DNA of 63,337 bases from UBA8828 sp046315175 (lineage in GTDB: Bacteria; Verrucomicrobiota; Verrucomicrobiia; Opitutales; UBA953): the NCBI GenBank assembly GCA_046315175.1, contig JBKDBK010000154.1:1-63337 (forward strand), written 5' to 3'. A program made the translations under genes and the position numbers. Under the pieces are notes generated by a model. That model had not been told where the DNA came from. It made no database searches and was given only the letters and a program-made list of their open reading frames with translations. Below are positions 16,323 through 25,450 of the stretch, in pieces. Each line of letters begins with the position of its first letter. Position 1 is the stretch's first letter.

Positions 16323-18458
16323 TTAGGCCACCGTGATTTCGGCGATCAGGTCCACACCCGAAGGCAGGCTGCCGGTCGGCACAAAGCGCCGCTTGGTCCC
16401 CACGGCATCACTGCCTAAGCCCGCCACCCAGGCCGATCCGTTCCACACCTGGAAATTGCCGTTGGTGGTGCCCGTGCTGGCCTGCGTCAGCACCAGCGCA
16501 TTGGTGTCCGCTCGGTAGATATTGATGGTGTGAACCCCAAGCGCCCCGCCGAAAAGGCTGCGCTGCACCCACCCATAAGTCCCGTTTGTCTCGCTGCTGT
16601 CGCCGAAATTCCAATCATATTGGCTGGGCAGCGCATCGGCGGTTTCGTAAAGCACAGCCAGCGAAAGGATGCGCGCAGGCAGCATGATCACCCCCGCCGT
16701 GCGGAACAACAGGCCGAATTGGATGCTGGCCGCGCTGGACACACCTGATAGATCACCATCCGCAGGCACATCCACCCAAGCGCCGGAATTATCCGCTATG
16801 CCGCTGGTCCGCACCTGGACGCGATACGCATCGGGTGCCACCCCCTTGGCCCAATCCCCGATATTCTGCGCGGCATTGACCAGCACGCGATAAAACCGCG
16901 CCGCCGCCGCACCGAGGCTGATCTGCGGCAGGATCACGCGGTTCGGCACGTCGGCCTGAAAATCCGCATCGGCAGCCAGGGGATAGGCCGTCAGCGCGTT
17001 GATGTTTGCCGTGGTCACCTGCCCGTAGACCCAGAAAAGCCAGCCGTCTTCCACCCAAACGAAGGGCACATTGTTCCCTGGGTTATGGACGTAGATCGGC
17101 AAATCCGTATCGCGCAGCGCGGATGGCAGGTGGGGGGTCAGCGCGCCCGCGCGCCGGTCTATCTGCTGACCACCCGTATAATAATCGGTCACATAGATAA
17201 TGCCTGAGTTCGACGGTCCGGAGATGACCAGCTTATCGAGCGATCCGGCGATATCCATCCCCACGAAGGTCGCACCGGCGATCTGCGTATTCGTACCCCC
17301 CGGCACCACTTCCGCCATGCTGTCCGCCACAAAGTTGGTGCTGCCTGCCACCACATTGGCCAGCGGCACCCGCAGGATGCGGGTGGACGTGAACAGATAG
17401 ATGCACGGCAAACCTGCGCCAGGACCGTGCTGCAACGTGCCTACGCGTCCATTATTGGCTTGCGAAATCGTGCCGGTCACCGTCTGCGCGCCGGTAATAA
17501 CAATATCCGTGCCGGTCAGGGTGAAGGCGCCTGCGACCGGCGTGAGAGGCGCGCGGATATTGTATCGGTATAGCTGTAGCGATGAAGCCGCGCCTTCCGT
17601 GCAAAAAACATACTGCTCAGTCCAAGATGTACGGTCCTGTAATGCGCACCCGCCGATCACGTCATTGGTGATCGTGGCGGCATCGCGGAGCCAATACGTG
17701 GCCTTGATCTTATCCACGGTCGTCGCGGCGGGAATGGAAAGCGCCGGGTTCTGGAAATCCTCGAAGCGCAGGCCCTTGGTCACAAAAAGCCCGCCACTGG
17801 TCGCGACACTGCTCGTCGTCGCCTGGATAATCATCAGGTCCTGAATGACGAAGGGCGTACCGGCTGCGATGGTGCCTGCCGCCGCGCCAAGCGTGATGGA
17901 CGTGTCGGACCCTATGGCGCTGATGGGGAACCACTGCGTGATCTGCGCCGGATCGGTGGACCCAAACCCAATGCGCGAACCCACGCATTGGGTCAGAAAC
18001 GCGGTACCGGACCCTGTGACAGCGGTGCCGGCCACGCTGACCGTGCCGGTGCTGTAGTTTTCCAGGATCGCGCGAAAACCACGGACCGTGTGGTTGCCGG
18101 ATGACGGCATTGTGGCCGTGATCGCGCCGACGAATGTGTAGGTATTGGTGGACGGCACCCAGGTCCACAGCTGCACGCGACGGGTGGTGAGTGCGCCCGT
18201 ACCGTCCGCGCCGAACACCCAGAAAAGGTCATCGCTGATCTTCACCGGATGCACGAAGGCCGATGGAATGGCCAGGCTGCTTTCGCCGAAATTCGCCACC
18301 CCAAGCGGCGCAGGCCCGACAAATTTATCCACCTGGCCCGGGCCAAGATTGAATTGGCCAGTATGCTTCCCGCGATTGATCCGCGTGGCGTCATAAGCCG
18401 CGCCAATCGCCTGCTGCATCAGGCTGCCATTGAAAACCTGCTCAACTGCCGCTTTCAT
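16323..18458 (-). CDS. Large virion or fibre-type protein (711 aa)
   Basis: The protein is Gly/Thr/Ala-rich and beta-rich throughout, without membrane spans. Around residues 145-205 it carries a domain of the type 'GTVSVAGTAVTGSGTAF ... IGSDTSITLG' that recurs in phage fibres. The C-terminal ~130 residues contain paired beta segments (SLFGGALGVHTINIYRAD, SAWVAGLGSDAVGTKRRF). The start overlaps the upstream stop as ATGA. It is the largest protein of the terminase-to-portal interval and may be a head fibre or tail appendage. No catalytic motif was found. Confidence 0.7.
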   Translation of the reverse strand: MKAAVEQVFNGSLMQQAIGAAYDATRINRGKHTGQFNLGPGQVDKFVGPAPLGVANFGESSLAIPSAFVHPVKISDDLFWVFGADGTGALTTRRVQLWTWVPSTNTYTFVGAITATMPSSGNHTVRGFRAILENYSTGTVSVAGTAVTGSGTAFLTQCVGSRIGFGSTDPAQITQWFPISAIGSDTSITLGAAAGTIAAGTPFVIQDLMIIQATTSSVATSGGLFVTKGLRFEDFQNPALSIPAATTVDKIKATYWLRDAATITNDVIGGCALQDRTSWTEQYVFCTEGAASSLQLYRYNIRAPLTPVAGAFTLTGTDIVITGAQTVTGTISQANNGRVGTLQHGPGAGLPCIYLFTSTRILRVPLANVVAGSTNFVADSMAEVVPGGTNTQIAGATFVGMDIAGSLDKLVISGPSNSGIIYVTDYYTGGQQIDRRAGALTPHLPSALRDTDLPIYVHNPGNNVPFVWVEDGWLFWVYGQVTTANINALTAYPLAADADFQADVPNRVILPQISLGAAAARFYRVLVNAAQNIGDWAKGVAPDAYRVQVRTSGIADNSGAWVDVPADGDLSGVSSAASIQFGLLFRTAGVIMLPARILSLAVLYETADALPSQYDWNFGDSSETNGTYGWVQRSLFGGALGVHTINIYRADTNALVLTQASTGTTNGNFQVWNGSAWVAGLGSDAVGTKRRFVPTGSLPSGVDLIAEITVA

Positions 18459-18922
18459 GCGCTGGCCTCCACAATCACGGACGCCAGGAACGCGCCATAA
18501 CTGACATCAGGCGCATCCGCCTGCGCGCATTCCACCAGCGCATCCAGCCGATAATCACCGGTGTTCAGCACCACCAGGCCTGTGCGCGGTATCACATGGC
18601 CCTTCACCAGCCGCACGGTCAGCGCCTCCCCACCACCCGCGGGCGCTTCGGCCAAGGCCAGCACCGCCGCGCTGGTTTCTGCCGAAATCAGACCAGCCCC
18701 GACCAGCATCGCCAGTGCGGCTTCCATCCGCGCGGCGATCTGCGGATCATCCATGCGGATCAGCGTGGCCTGCCGCACCGTATCGCGAACATTGATGCAC
18801 AGGCCGCGCAGATCGTCCGGTGCCGCCGCGTTATCCGCCACCATCACAATCCTGGCCCATTCGCCGGTGGACATTAGGATTTCCTGCACGTCTTTCACGG
18901 CGATCCGATTCCGCTGCGTCAT
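18455..18922 (-). CDS. Hypothetical protein (155 aa)
   Basis: I chose the ATG at 18922 because it forms an ATGA overlap with the upstream membrane-protein stop; the open frame itself reaches 18952. The N-terminal half is helical (KDVQEILMSTGEWARIVMVAD) and the C-terminal half beta-rich. The family is not recognised. It may act with the 711-aa protein, whose start overlaps its stop. Confidence 0.65.
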   Translation of the reverse strand: MTQRNRIAVKDVQEILMSTGEWARIVMVADNAAAPDDLRGLCINVRDTVRQATLIRMDDPQIAARMEAALAMLVGAGLISAETSAAVLALAEAPAGGGEALTVRLVKGHVIPRTGLVVLNTGDYRLDALVECAQADAPDVSYGAFLASVIVEASA

Positions 18923-19323
18923 TTCCCCACCCCCGGCGCGATCCGCGCCCAAACCCCGAGCCCCAGCCCAATCACCGCCGCCAATACCGCCACGATGAAC
19001 AGCCGTTCGTGGTCGCCACCAATCGCCACCGCCAAAGCAGCGCCTGAGGCCACAAAAAGACTGTCCTGCACACTATCCCGCGCCCCGGCCCAGCCGCGCG
19101 CGCGCAGGTAATCCGGCACTTCCTTCGTAGCCGCATAGCCCAGCGCGGCGGCCAGGAAGGCCCAGATGGCCGGCAGGAAGAACAGCATCGCGCCAGCAAG
19201 CACGGCACCAATCATGGCGTGCGCGGTCTGCCCTGCGGCCCAGGCGAACCAATTGTCGCGCTGCGCGCCAGGCCGCGCCAATTCGGCCAGCACCAGGCGC
19301 AGCTTGGCGATAAGGGCGTCCAT
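18919..19323 (-). CDS. Membrane protein (134 aa), possible holin
   Basis: At least three hydrophobic spans are visible: ~35-70 (a long hydrophobic block, probably a hairpin), ~90-105 and ~105-130. The N-terminal ~25 residues form an amphipathic helix. The chosen ATG at 19323 lies one base past the stop of the 140-aa gene. Multi-span proteins of this size in late operons are often holins, but it is 3.5 kb from the endolysin, so function is open. Confidence 0.6.
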   Translation of the reverse strand: MDALIAKLRLVLAELARPGAQRDNWFAWAAGQTAHAMIGAVLAGAMLFFLPAIWAFLAAALGYAATKEVPDYLRARGWAGARDSVQDSLFVASGAALAVAIGGDHERLFIVAVLAAVIGLGLGVWARIAPGVGK

Positions 19324-19324
19324 C

Positions 19325-19747
19325 TCAACTATCCTGTATCGCGCCATTCACCGCGCTGAAATCAAGTGTGAAGGGCTCACCCACGCCAGGCGTGATGGAT
19401 GCGCCATAATCCCACCACCCAATCAGCGGATCAGCCGGCGATGTCGGCGTGTCGTTATACAGCACCGCGTAGCGGAACGGGCCGATCGGCCCCGTGGGCG
19501 TCAGCACAATATCATCCACTTCCAGCTTATAGACGCCACCGATTTGCCCGGAAGCCGTCACCACCACGGTCAGGCCACCGGCTGGGTAGCCGTTGCCCGC
19601 CGCGATTTCGGTTAAATTCGCGCGCACCGTATTGGACACGACCGGCGCCACATTGGTGAACATCACCTTAAGCGTGTGGCCGCCCAGGTTATGAACCCCG
19701 TTATTGCGCGCGGCCACAAAGCTGTGGAATTTATTGAAGGTGGCCAT
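19325..19747 (-). CDS. Small virion structural protein (140 aa)
   Basis: The start MATFNKFHSFVAARNNGVHNLG and the middle TLKVMFTNVAPVVSNTV followed by EIAAGNGYPAGG follow a pattern widespread in phage structural operons. The C-terminal half is beta-rich and includes GPFRYAVLYNDTP. Members are unnamed but typically found in virions. It belongs to the group of small late genes between terminase and the lysis cassette. Confidence 0.7.
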   Translation of the reverse strand: MATFNKFHSFVAARNNGVHNLGGHTLKVMFTNVAPVVSNTVRANLTEIAAGNGYPAGGLTVVVTASGQIGGVYKLEVDDIVLTPTGPIGPFRYAVLYNDTPTSPADPLIGWWDYGASITPGVGEPFTLDFSAVNGAIQDS

Positions 19748-19764
19748 GTTTTACCGCTCCGGCG

Positions 19765-20280
19765 TCAAGCCAATTTTGCGCGCAAATCGGCAAGGCGACC
19801 CTCTGTCTCGGCCAGCTTTTGTTCCGCCTCTGCCACGGCCTCATTGGTTTTTTGGAGCCGCAGCAACGCGGCTTCAACCCGCTGCTTGGCCTCAGCTTCT
19901 TGCTGGGCATGGGTGGCCAAAGCAGAAGCAGTTTCGGTTTTGTGGCGAGCCAGAAGCGCAGCGTGAGCCGCAGTTGCAGCCTGCTCTTTCGCCTGGCAGT
20001 CGGCTTCAAACCGAGCAATAAATTCCGCAGCCTGCGCTTCCGCCTGACTGGCGCGCTTGCTGGCGTCGTCAGCGGCAGAAATCGCCTGCGCCTCTTTCTC
20101 CGCCAAAGATTGAAGCCTGTCGTTGGCTTCTTTAGTTGCCTGCTGCAATTGCTGCGCAAGGTTAGGCACAGCCGCTTCAGCCTGAACCGCAGCCTCAAAA
20201 ATCTGAACCAGCGAGTCAACCGCCCGGCGCTGCCCCAACAGCGGCCGCAGGGCTTCCATGGCTTCGGTTGCGCTCATCAT
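19765..20280 (-). CDS. Coiled-coil Ala/Glu/Gln-rich protein (171 aa)
   Basis: Almost the entire length from residue ~30 has heptad-like Ala, Leu, Gln and Glu spacing (for example QLQQATKEANDRLQSLAEKE). This suggests a long helical rod. The start has tandem ATG codons. It could be a fibre stalk, a scaffold-like assembly factor or a terminase partner; nothing in the sequence decides between these. Confidence 0.65.
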   Translation of the reverse strand: MMSATEAMEALRPLLGQRRAVDSLVQIFEAAVQAEAAVPNLAQQLQQATKEANDRLQSLAEKEAQAISAADDASKRASQAEAQAAEFIARFEADCQAKEQAATAAHAALLARHKTETASALATHAQQEAEAKQRVEAALLRLQKTNEAVAEAEQKLAETEGRLADLRAKLA

Positions 20281-20284
20281 GGTT

Positions 20285-20641
20285 TCAAATCCCCAGGAAC
20301 AAATTAACGATCAGGCTTGCGTTTGCATCTCCACCCGTCACCCGCGGTCGGACAAAGCGCGTGTATTCCGTCACCTGCTCAAGCCGCGCCGTCGCAAAAG
20401 CAAGCGGGTTGCCCTGCGGGTCAGTCAGCGTGAACCAGCTAGGCGATGCCTCAAGAACGTCGTTGCTTCCCTCCCAAATGAGAGAAGCGCCGCCAGAAAA
20501 ATTGCCCGTGACCTGAATGCTGCGATCCGGCCCACCATGAAGCGAGAACGGCGATCCAGTGTCACCAGCTTTCAAGGCATCCCACTTCACATGAACGGCC
20601 TTGGTTTCAAGGCGCGTCGCCGTTAACGATACAACAGCCAC
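20285..20641 (-). CDS. Small beta-rich structural protein (118 aa)
   Basis: The sequence has a core of short strands with Gly/Asp turns (HGGPDRSIQVTGNFSGGASL) and an RFVRPRVTGGDANASL segment near the C-terminus, typical of small virion proteins. There are no membrane or cysteine motifs. It follows the large terminase by 38 nt. Function is unknown; a virion component is inferred from neighbours. Confidence 0.65.
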   Translation of the reverse strand: MAVVSLTATRLETKAVHVKWDALKAGDTGSPFSLHGGPDRSIQVTGNFSGGASLIWEGSNDVLEASPSWFTLTDPQGNPLAFATARLEQVTEYTRFVRPRVTGGDANASLIVNLFLGI

Positions 20642-20679
20642 GATGCGCTCCCTTCATCACTGAAAATTGCCGGAAAAAA

Positions 20680-22239
20680 TCAATACGCCATGTGCGAGGT
20701 TTCGGTCGTTTGCCGCGCCAAAATCTTCGCCACCAAGGAATCCGCCATTTTGCGCGGCGCAACCGGCATGAAGAAACTCATGGCCAAGCAATCGCCAACG
20801 TCCGGCGAAGGCAAGCCGCGCGCCTTCATGTCGTCCTTGGTTTCCAATTGCCACCGGCTCTTGCTGTCAAAGCCATATTCAGGGCCAGTCAGATCATCGC
20901 GCAGTTCATCACTGTCCTCGATAATCCCGCCGTCCTTCAGCCACTCCCGGGCCGAATGCCACATCTCAACACGGCGGTTGAAAAACTTGGTCTCATCCAA
21001 AGGCTTCATCGAGCCCATCACGCTCTCGACCTCATAGCCAAGGCGCTTGAGACCATCCACCACACCACCACCCACACCAACCGCATCCACAAACACCGCA
21101 TCAGGCCCCAGGCTATTGATCGCCTCCGCAACCAACGAAGCCAATTCCTGCGTGTCCTTGCCCCGATACTTGGCATGAACCATGAACAAATTGCCGCGGC
21201 GCAACCCGATCACACTCTGATCGTCGCCAAAGCGCGCAACGTCCACGCTCATAATCAGCGGCGCCCAGGCCGGCGCATCCTCAACCAGCGACACCCGCAC
21301 CGGAGCGCCCTGCTCCGCCAATTCACCCATGCGCTCGCGCTTGCGCCTCAACAGCGCCCGATACCGAGCCCGCGCCGCCTCTACAAAATCCTCCGCAATA
21401 AACTGGCTACTGGCAGCCCGAGGAAACTCACCCTTCACGCGAACCCGAACAAAATCCGAATCCTCGCCGTAATCCTCAACCCACTGCGCAATCTGCCCCT
21501 GGTCAGCCTTCTTTGCCTTCCGGCTATCCACCGTCAGCACACGCCACCGATGCCGGAACCGACGAAAGCACTCACGAAAACGGCCGGTATTCCGCGTCCC
21601 ATTCCCGAACGCAAACCACATCGCACCCGTCGTCGTCAGCGCACCCTCAGCAGTCTCCCAAATCAAATCCTCAATGGCAGACGCTTCATCAAATATTAGC
21701 AACACATGCGTCTCGTGCGTACCAGCAAACGCCTCAGCACGCTCCTTCGACCAAGGCACCGCATTGGCAGCCCAAGTCTCCGGCGCAGCCTTCATCGAAA
21801 ATTTCTGCGCACTCCACGCAAACCAACCCGCATTCCTCACCAAACGATGCCACTTGGCCAACTCTCGCCAAGTCTTTGTCGTCAACTGAGAAACCGTATT
21901 GGCCGTCACCACAATCTGAGGATTAGGCCGCGTACTCATAAACCAAAGAATGATCCAAGCCACCAAAGTCGTCTTGCCAACACCGTGACCACTCGCCACC
22001 GCATAACGCAACGCACCCTGAAGACTCACACCCTTCGCCAAATCCTCCGCAACCATAGTCAAAATCTCGACGTGCCAATCGTCCGGCCCATCCTCACGCT
22101 CCAACAACGTCCCCTTCTCACCCCAAGGAAACATCGTCCGAACAAAAAGCAGAGGGTCATTCACACACGCCGCAACCTCAGCAACCAGCGCAGCTTCCAA
22201 ATCCTCCGCACCAACAGCCTCAACACGACGACGACCCAA
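20680..22239 (-). CDS. terL: Large terminase subunit (packaging ATPase-nuclease)
   Basis: The 519-aa protein has the two-domain layout of large terminases. The ATPase part has Walker A SGHGVGKT at 83-90 and Walker B VLLIFDEAS at ~179-187, then a C-motif-like FGNGT at ~211. The RNase H-like nuclease has its acids at SVDVARFGDD (331-340), FVDAVG (~383) and PDVGD (479-483). The start is a TTG at 22239 with a GGGGGGTGGG stretch upstream; no ATG is available near it. It pumps DNA into the prohead through the portal. Confidence 0.92.
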   Translation of the reverse strand: MGRRRVEAVGAEDLEAALVAEVAACVNDPLLFVRTMFPWGEKGTLLEREDGPDDWHVEILTMVAEDLAKGVSLQGALRYAVASGHGVGKTTLVAWIILWFMSTRPNPQIVVTANTVSQLTTKTWRELAKWHRLVRNAGWFAWSAQKFSMKAAPETWAANAVPWSKERAEAFAGTHETHVLLIFDEASAIEDLIWETAEGALTTTGAMWFAFGNGTRNTGRFRECFRRFRHRWRVLTVDSRKAKKADQGQIAQWVEDYGEDSDFVRVRVKGEFPRAASSQFIAEDFVEAARARYRALLRRKRERMGELAEQGAPVRVSLVEDAPAWAPLIMSVDVARFGDDQSVIGLRRGNLFMVHAKYRGKDTQELASLVAEAINSLGPDAVFVDAVGVGGGVVDGLKRLGYEVESVMGSMKPLDETKFFNRRVEMWHSAREWLKDGGIIEDSDELRDDLTGPEYGFDSKSRWQLETKDDMKARGLPSPDVGDCLAMSFFMPVAPRKMADSLVAKILARQTTETSHMAY

Positions 22240-22528
22240 AACCCACCCCCCACAAGAAAAAATAATCGGGGGGAGTTATGATTAGACCCCCACCCCCTCG
22301 CTTTTGGTGTGCCGGGGGGGGTGCCGCCGCGCCAGGCCGCGCCCGCCGTCCGATCGCCCGCCCTCGCCGCCCGCTTTTGCCCCTGCCTGCCCCCGACCCC
22401 GCTTGCCGCCCCTGCCTGCCTGCCACCCCTTCCGGTCGCCGGCCTACTTGGGCTGGTCCGATCCCGGCAAAGTGGCTTGCCTCATAGCGCTCATGTTCCA
22501 TGTACCGGCGCGCTACCCGCTCAATCGC
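22240..22528. other. GC-rich gap with homopolymer tracts before the terminase gene
   Basis: The segment has runs of C/G (for example a run of eight G from 22314) and pyrimidine-rich stretches. On the minus strand the frame of the upstream 156-aa gene stays open after its TAA for ~100 codons to 22220, with an ATG at 22501. The first ~30 codons of that look protein-like (EHERYEASHFAGIGPAQVG) and the rest is low-complexity Gly/Arg. I cannot decide whether this is a short gene, a decayed one or chance. Confidence 0.4.
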
Positions 22529-22999
22529 TTAGAAACCCAGGGTTTCGACGGTCTCCGCCCTCGTCGGTGTGGCGGATTTCAGCCCGCCAGGCATGGAAGA
22601 CACGACTTTGACCGGCTCACGAGGCTGTGAGAGCGCCGATTGGAGCGCCGCGACAAGCGCCGCGTTGCCTGCCGCCTTGTTCCCTGCCTCGGTGCGTTTT
22701 TCCGCCCATTGCGCCCCGATGATCCGCCCCAGGATGGCAAGGCTTGGGATGGCCGCCGGCCCTTTGGCAGTGGCGCTGGCCAGTAGCGAGGCCGCCGCCT
22801 GGGTGATGCTGCCCCCGAGTTCGCGCGCAATCCGGTCTGGATCGGTCACCTGCTCAATCATCATGGCAGCCAGGGCGCGGGCTTCATCATCCACCGTGAC
22901 CTTGCCACCATTTTTGTCGGTTGGCGGAACCGTCCCCCCTCTTTTCTTCCCTGGCGAGGCTTTTTTGGCGGTTGCGCGCGGTGTGGCGTTTTCGTCCAT
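22529..22999 (-). CDS. Hypothetical protein upstream of terL (156 aa); possible small-terminase position
   Basis: The first ~35 residues are basic and disordered (Lys/Thr/Pro-rich). Residues ~36-115 are helical with an Ala-rich core (DDEARALAAMMIEQV). The C-terminal ~40 residues are disordered. It is the first gene of the late operon, where a small terminase is expected, but I see no recognisable helix-turn-helix. AGGAAA lies just before the ATG. The assignment to a packaging role is positional only. Confidence 0.6.
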   Translation of the reverse strand: MDENATPRATAKKASPGKKRGGTVPPTDKNGGKVTVDDEARALAAMMIEQVTDPDRIARELGGSITQAAASLLASATAKGPAAIPSLAILGRIIGAQWAEKRTEAGNKAAGNAALVAALQSALSQPREPVKVVSSMPGGLKSATPTRAETVETLGF

Positions 23000-23486
23000 T
23001 TTCCTGTGGTTTTCGGGGCTTTTGGCTTCTCTGTGGGCGACCTAAGCGCGGTTTTGTGGACCTGGTATCGGCTAGAACGGCCTGAGAAGGCGCCTGCTGC
23101 TGCGTGTGGGCTTGCCTGCCCTGTGACGGGCTTGTGTGTGTGCTTTGGGCTTGTGCCCTGGCTGGATGAGGCTTCCCGCGCGTGTGTGCGGATTATCCCC
23201 TATCTCATCAGCCGGTTCTCGGAAGGTTGGGTTCGGGCTGATTGGCTCTTTCCCCCCTGATCCCCCCTTTCTCAATTCTCGGTGCGCGGCTTTGCCAGCT
23301 TGGCGGGGACGCTGGCCTGATTTTGACACGAGTGTAAAGTGAAATCGTGCATTCCTGCGGTTTTTTTGTGTTTGAGATAATCGCATGGGGTATGATATTA
23401 TTCTCTTGCTATCCGTGTTGGTATTAGTCTATACCCACGGTATCGGAGGCGATGGGGCTTCTGGTTTATGCGGAAAGGTTTCTCTT
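23000..23486. promoter_or_regulatory. Divergent intergenic region between the late operon and plus-strand block A
   Basis: No convincing gene is seen. It separates two divergent operons and must hold both promoters. On the plus strand, candidate -10 boxes are GATAAT at 23376 and TATGAT at 23391, without a good -35. A TTGACA at 23323 has no matching -10 but sits in a partial palindrome (TTTGACAC and GTGTAAAG, 23322-23339). Four GGTAT/ATACC half-sites cluster at 23389, 23420, 23431 and 23439, which looks like an operator. Confidence 0.45.
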
Positions 23487-23801
23487 ATGAGTGAGGTTTC
23501 TCCTACTCCTGGGCCATGGCCGATCACCAAGGGCGCGTATGGTGCGCTGCACGTTGGCCCGGCTGTATTGGCGCACCCCGGCAAGGCGCGCATTGAATAC
23601 GCTGCTGACCGTGGCCACGATTTGCTGGCCCAGCGCGACGCTGACGCGAGGCTGATCCATGCTGCCCATGACATGCGGGCCATCCTGCAGGACCTCACAA
23701 CCGTGTGGGATGCCTATGAGCGTGACGGCCCTGTGCCGCTGGACCAGATAATCCAGCGCGCCCGCTTCATGCTCGCCCGCGTGGAAGGCGGTGCGGCATG
23801 A
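23487..23801 (+). CDS. Hypothetical protein (104 aa), first gene of block A
   Basis: The start MSEVSPTPGPW at 23487 has GGAAAGG about seven bases upstream. An earlier ATG at 23385 would add a leader that lies over likely promoter sequence, so I reject it. The protein has the pattern PTPGPWPITKGAYGALHVG, then DADARLIHAAHDM and a helical C-terminus with VWDAYERDG. This layout is common in small proteins of temperate phages, but no function is known. The stop overlaps the next start as ATGA. Confidence 0.65.
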   Translation: MSEVSPTPGPWPITKGAYGALHVGPAVLAHPGKARIEYAADRGHDLLAQRDADARLIHAAHDMRAILQDLTTVWDAYERDGPVPLDQIIQRARFMLARVEGGAA

Positions 23802-23977
23802 GCGCGCTTGTCCTACGCGAACTGATTGCCGAGTTTGGCAATTACGAAGTGACCCGCCACCCCGCCACAGGCGAGTATGAGGTATGGAGTCCTGCCGCTC
23901 GCGTCATGATCACGGTCAGCCGGGATCGCGCTATCCAATGGGCCAAATCCTACGCCGGCCAGGGGGTGACAGCATGA
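23798..23977 (+). CDS. Small hypothetical protein (59 aa)
   Basis: A 59-codon gene between two genes with ATGA overlaps on both sides, which strongly supports translation. The product is charged and mixed alpha/beta (LVLRELIAEFGNYEVTRHP, then VWSPAARVMITVSRD and QWAKSYAGQG). No family was recognised. Confidence 0.65.
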   Translation: MSALVLRELIAEFGNYEVTRHPATGEYEVWSPAARVMITVSRDRAIQWAKSYAGQGVTA

Positions 23978-24729
23978 GCGCCGCCCTGAAGGATACCGGC
24001 CTGCTCTCCCGGCTGAAGCCGTGGGAAGCCGACTCTTGGGTGTTTGTCACCCCTGACGCGAAAGGCGCCGAGCCGGTATTGGCCACGCTTCGCGCTGCCC
24101 TGACGAGATTTCCCGCTCTGAACGCAATGATGTGCGTTCCTGACTATTACGCGCTTCGCAGTGGGACATTTGTGGCACATTGGACGTGGCACGGCGGGAC
24201 CATCCGTGCAGCCCGGCCTTCGCGTCAGCCGGCGCCGAGTGCCAACACGCCTTGGGGGCGCCCGGATTCGTTCGAGGTTTACGGGATGCTGCCTTTGAGT
24301 GCCGCCACCGCAGATTGGCGTCAGCATGAAATTCGTTTCTATCACACGCCCAGCCACGGCGGGTTTCATATCCCCGACGAAAGCGTGAAGTTGATCCCGA
24401 CTGATGTGATTTTGGCGAAGTCTCGCGCACACGAGCCGTGTTGGTTTGAGGAAGACCGTGATTGGGGAATTGTCGCCCTGGCCTTCCCCGATCTGTTCAC
24501 GCAGCCGGAAGTGGACCGCGCGCATAACGCCTTGACCCACGGTGAGGACCAGAGCGCAGCCTTTTGGGCTGACGCCTTAGCCAAAGACCCGGCTTCGCCG
24601 AACCTGCACCTGATGACCGCCTACAAGGTGACGGCAACCAAAATGGCGCAGGCTGTCCGTGATTGGCACCCGACGCCGCCGAAAGCGGGGCTGACGCTCC
24701 ACACTGATCTGAGCGAGGTGGCGCTGTGA
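23974..24729 (+). CDS. Hypothetical protein, DUF7007-like (251 aa)
   Basis: The start is the ATG at 23974 (MSAALKDTG), overlapping the previous stop as ATGA; the open frame runs further upstream. Residues ~130-170 contain TPSHGGFHIPDESV followed by a charged helical segment with CWFEEDRDWGIVALAFPDLF, a pattern I associate with the DUF7007 family. No catalytic triad is evident. It may be an early-expressed accessory protein. Confidence 0.6.
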   Translation: MSAALKDTGLLSRLKPWEADSWVFVTPDAKGAEPVLATLRAALTRFPALNAMMCVPDYYALRSGTFVAHWTWHGGTIRAARPSRQPAPSANTPWGRPDSFEVYGMLPLSAATADWRQHEIRFYHTPSHGGFHIPDESVKLIPTDVILAKSRAHEPCWFEEDRDWGIVALAFPDLFTQPEVDRAHNALTHGEDQSAAFWADALAKDPASPNLHLMTAYKVTATKMAQAVRDWHPTPPKAGLTLHTDLSEVAL

Positions 24730-24887
24730 GCCCATACCGCCGCCTGCACAATCCGTCTCCCCCGCCAATCCGGCGATGGGAAACCCTACTGATCGGCGCG
24801 GGCTTGATTGCCCTCGCCATCGCGCCGCTCGCCGTTGTCGTGGTGGGCATGGCCACCATGCCGGCCTGCCCCTGGATCGGAGGCTAA
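24726..24887 (+). CDS. Tiny membrane protein (53 aa), GTG start
   Basis: The GTG start overlaps the previous stop as GTGA. A basic N-terminus (PYRRLHNPSPPPIRRWE) is followed by one hydrophobic span of ~25 residues and a short tail with a Cys. It would insert with the N-terminus inside. Function is unknown; a host-modulating or superinfection-related role is speculation. Confidence 0.55.
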   Translation: MSPYRRLHNPSPPPIRRWETLLIGAGLIALAIAPLAVVVVGMATMPACPWIGG

Positions 24888-24976
24888 CCCTGGCTGGGGG
24901 CTTTGGCCCCCTGCCTTGCCAGCCCCGCCGCGATGCGAGGCTGACACGGCAATCAAGCCGACACGGAGACCAACCA

Positions 24977-25450
24977 ATGAGCAACGATGAAATGCGCGAG
25001 TGGCTGGTGCCAATCTACCGCATGGTTCAATTTGCGACTCAACAAGGCACCATGCGAGTGGACGCTGCTAGCGCAGATGGAGCCATTCACATAGCGCGAT
25101 CCGCGCTGACGATTGGCGACTTGGATTTTGTGGAGTGGGAGCCGGTCAGCGAGATTGACAGGGCCAGCAGCCCGGAGATGCACCACGACATTGGTGAAAG
25201 CGACGTGCTGCCGGTGGACGACACGCCGCCCCCGCTGCGCTCACGCTATCCTGATGTGCGGGTAACATTACCTCGCGGTGCGGCCGAAGCCCTGATGGCC
25301 CTCGCCACGCGATACCTGAAGGATGTTGGCGTGGTGTTCCTTGACCCCGCCGACGTAGCCGCCGCCCAGCACCACCTTCAGCTTGGCTTGATGGCCGACG
25401 ACACGGCCCGCGCGCTGCGTGAGCCGATTGCGGCGGAGGCCGGCCAATGA
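24977..25450 (+). CDS. Hypothetical protein (157 aa)
   Basis: The start at 24977 (MSNDEMREWLV) has GGAG about 10 bases upstream. The N-terminal half is helical and ends in an acidic stretch with EPVSEIDRASSPEMHHD. A Pro-rich linker leads to a second part with VTLPRGAAEALMALATRYLKD. It ends with an ATGA overlap with the following interrupted frame. The family is not recognised. Confidence 0.6.
   Translation: MSNDEMREWLVPIYRMVQFATQQGTMRVDAASADGAIHIARSALTIGDLDFVEWEPVSEIDRASSPEMHHDIGESDVLPVDDTPPPLRSRYPDVRVTLPRGAAEALMALATRYLKDVGVVFLDPADVAAAQHHLQLGLMADDTARALREPIAAEAGQ

Noticed and set aside
20692..21699. Plus-strand open frame of 335 codons opposite the large terminase
   Set aside because: Antisense shadow; the terminase motifs on the minus strand are unambiguous.
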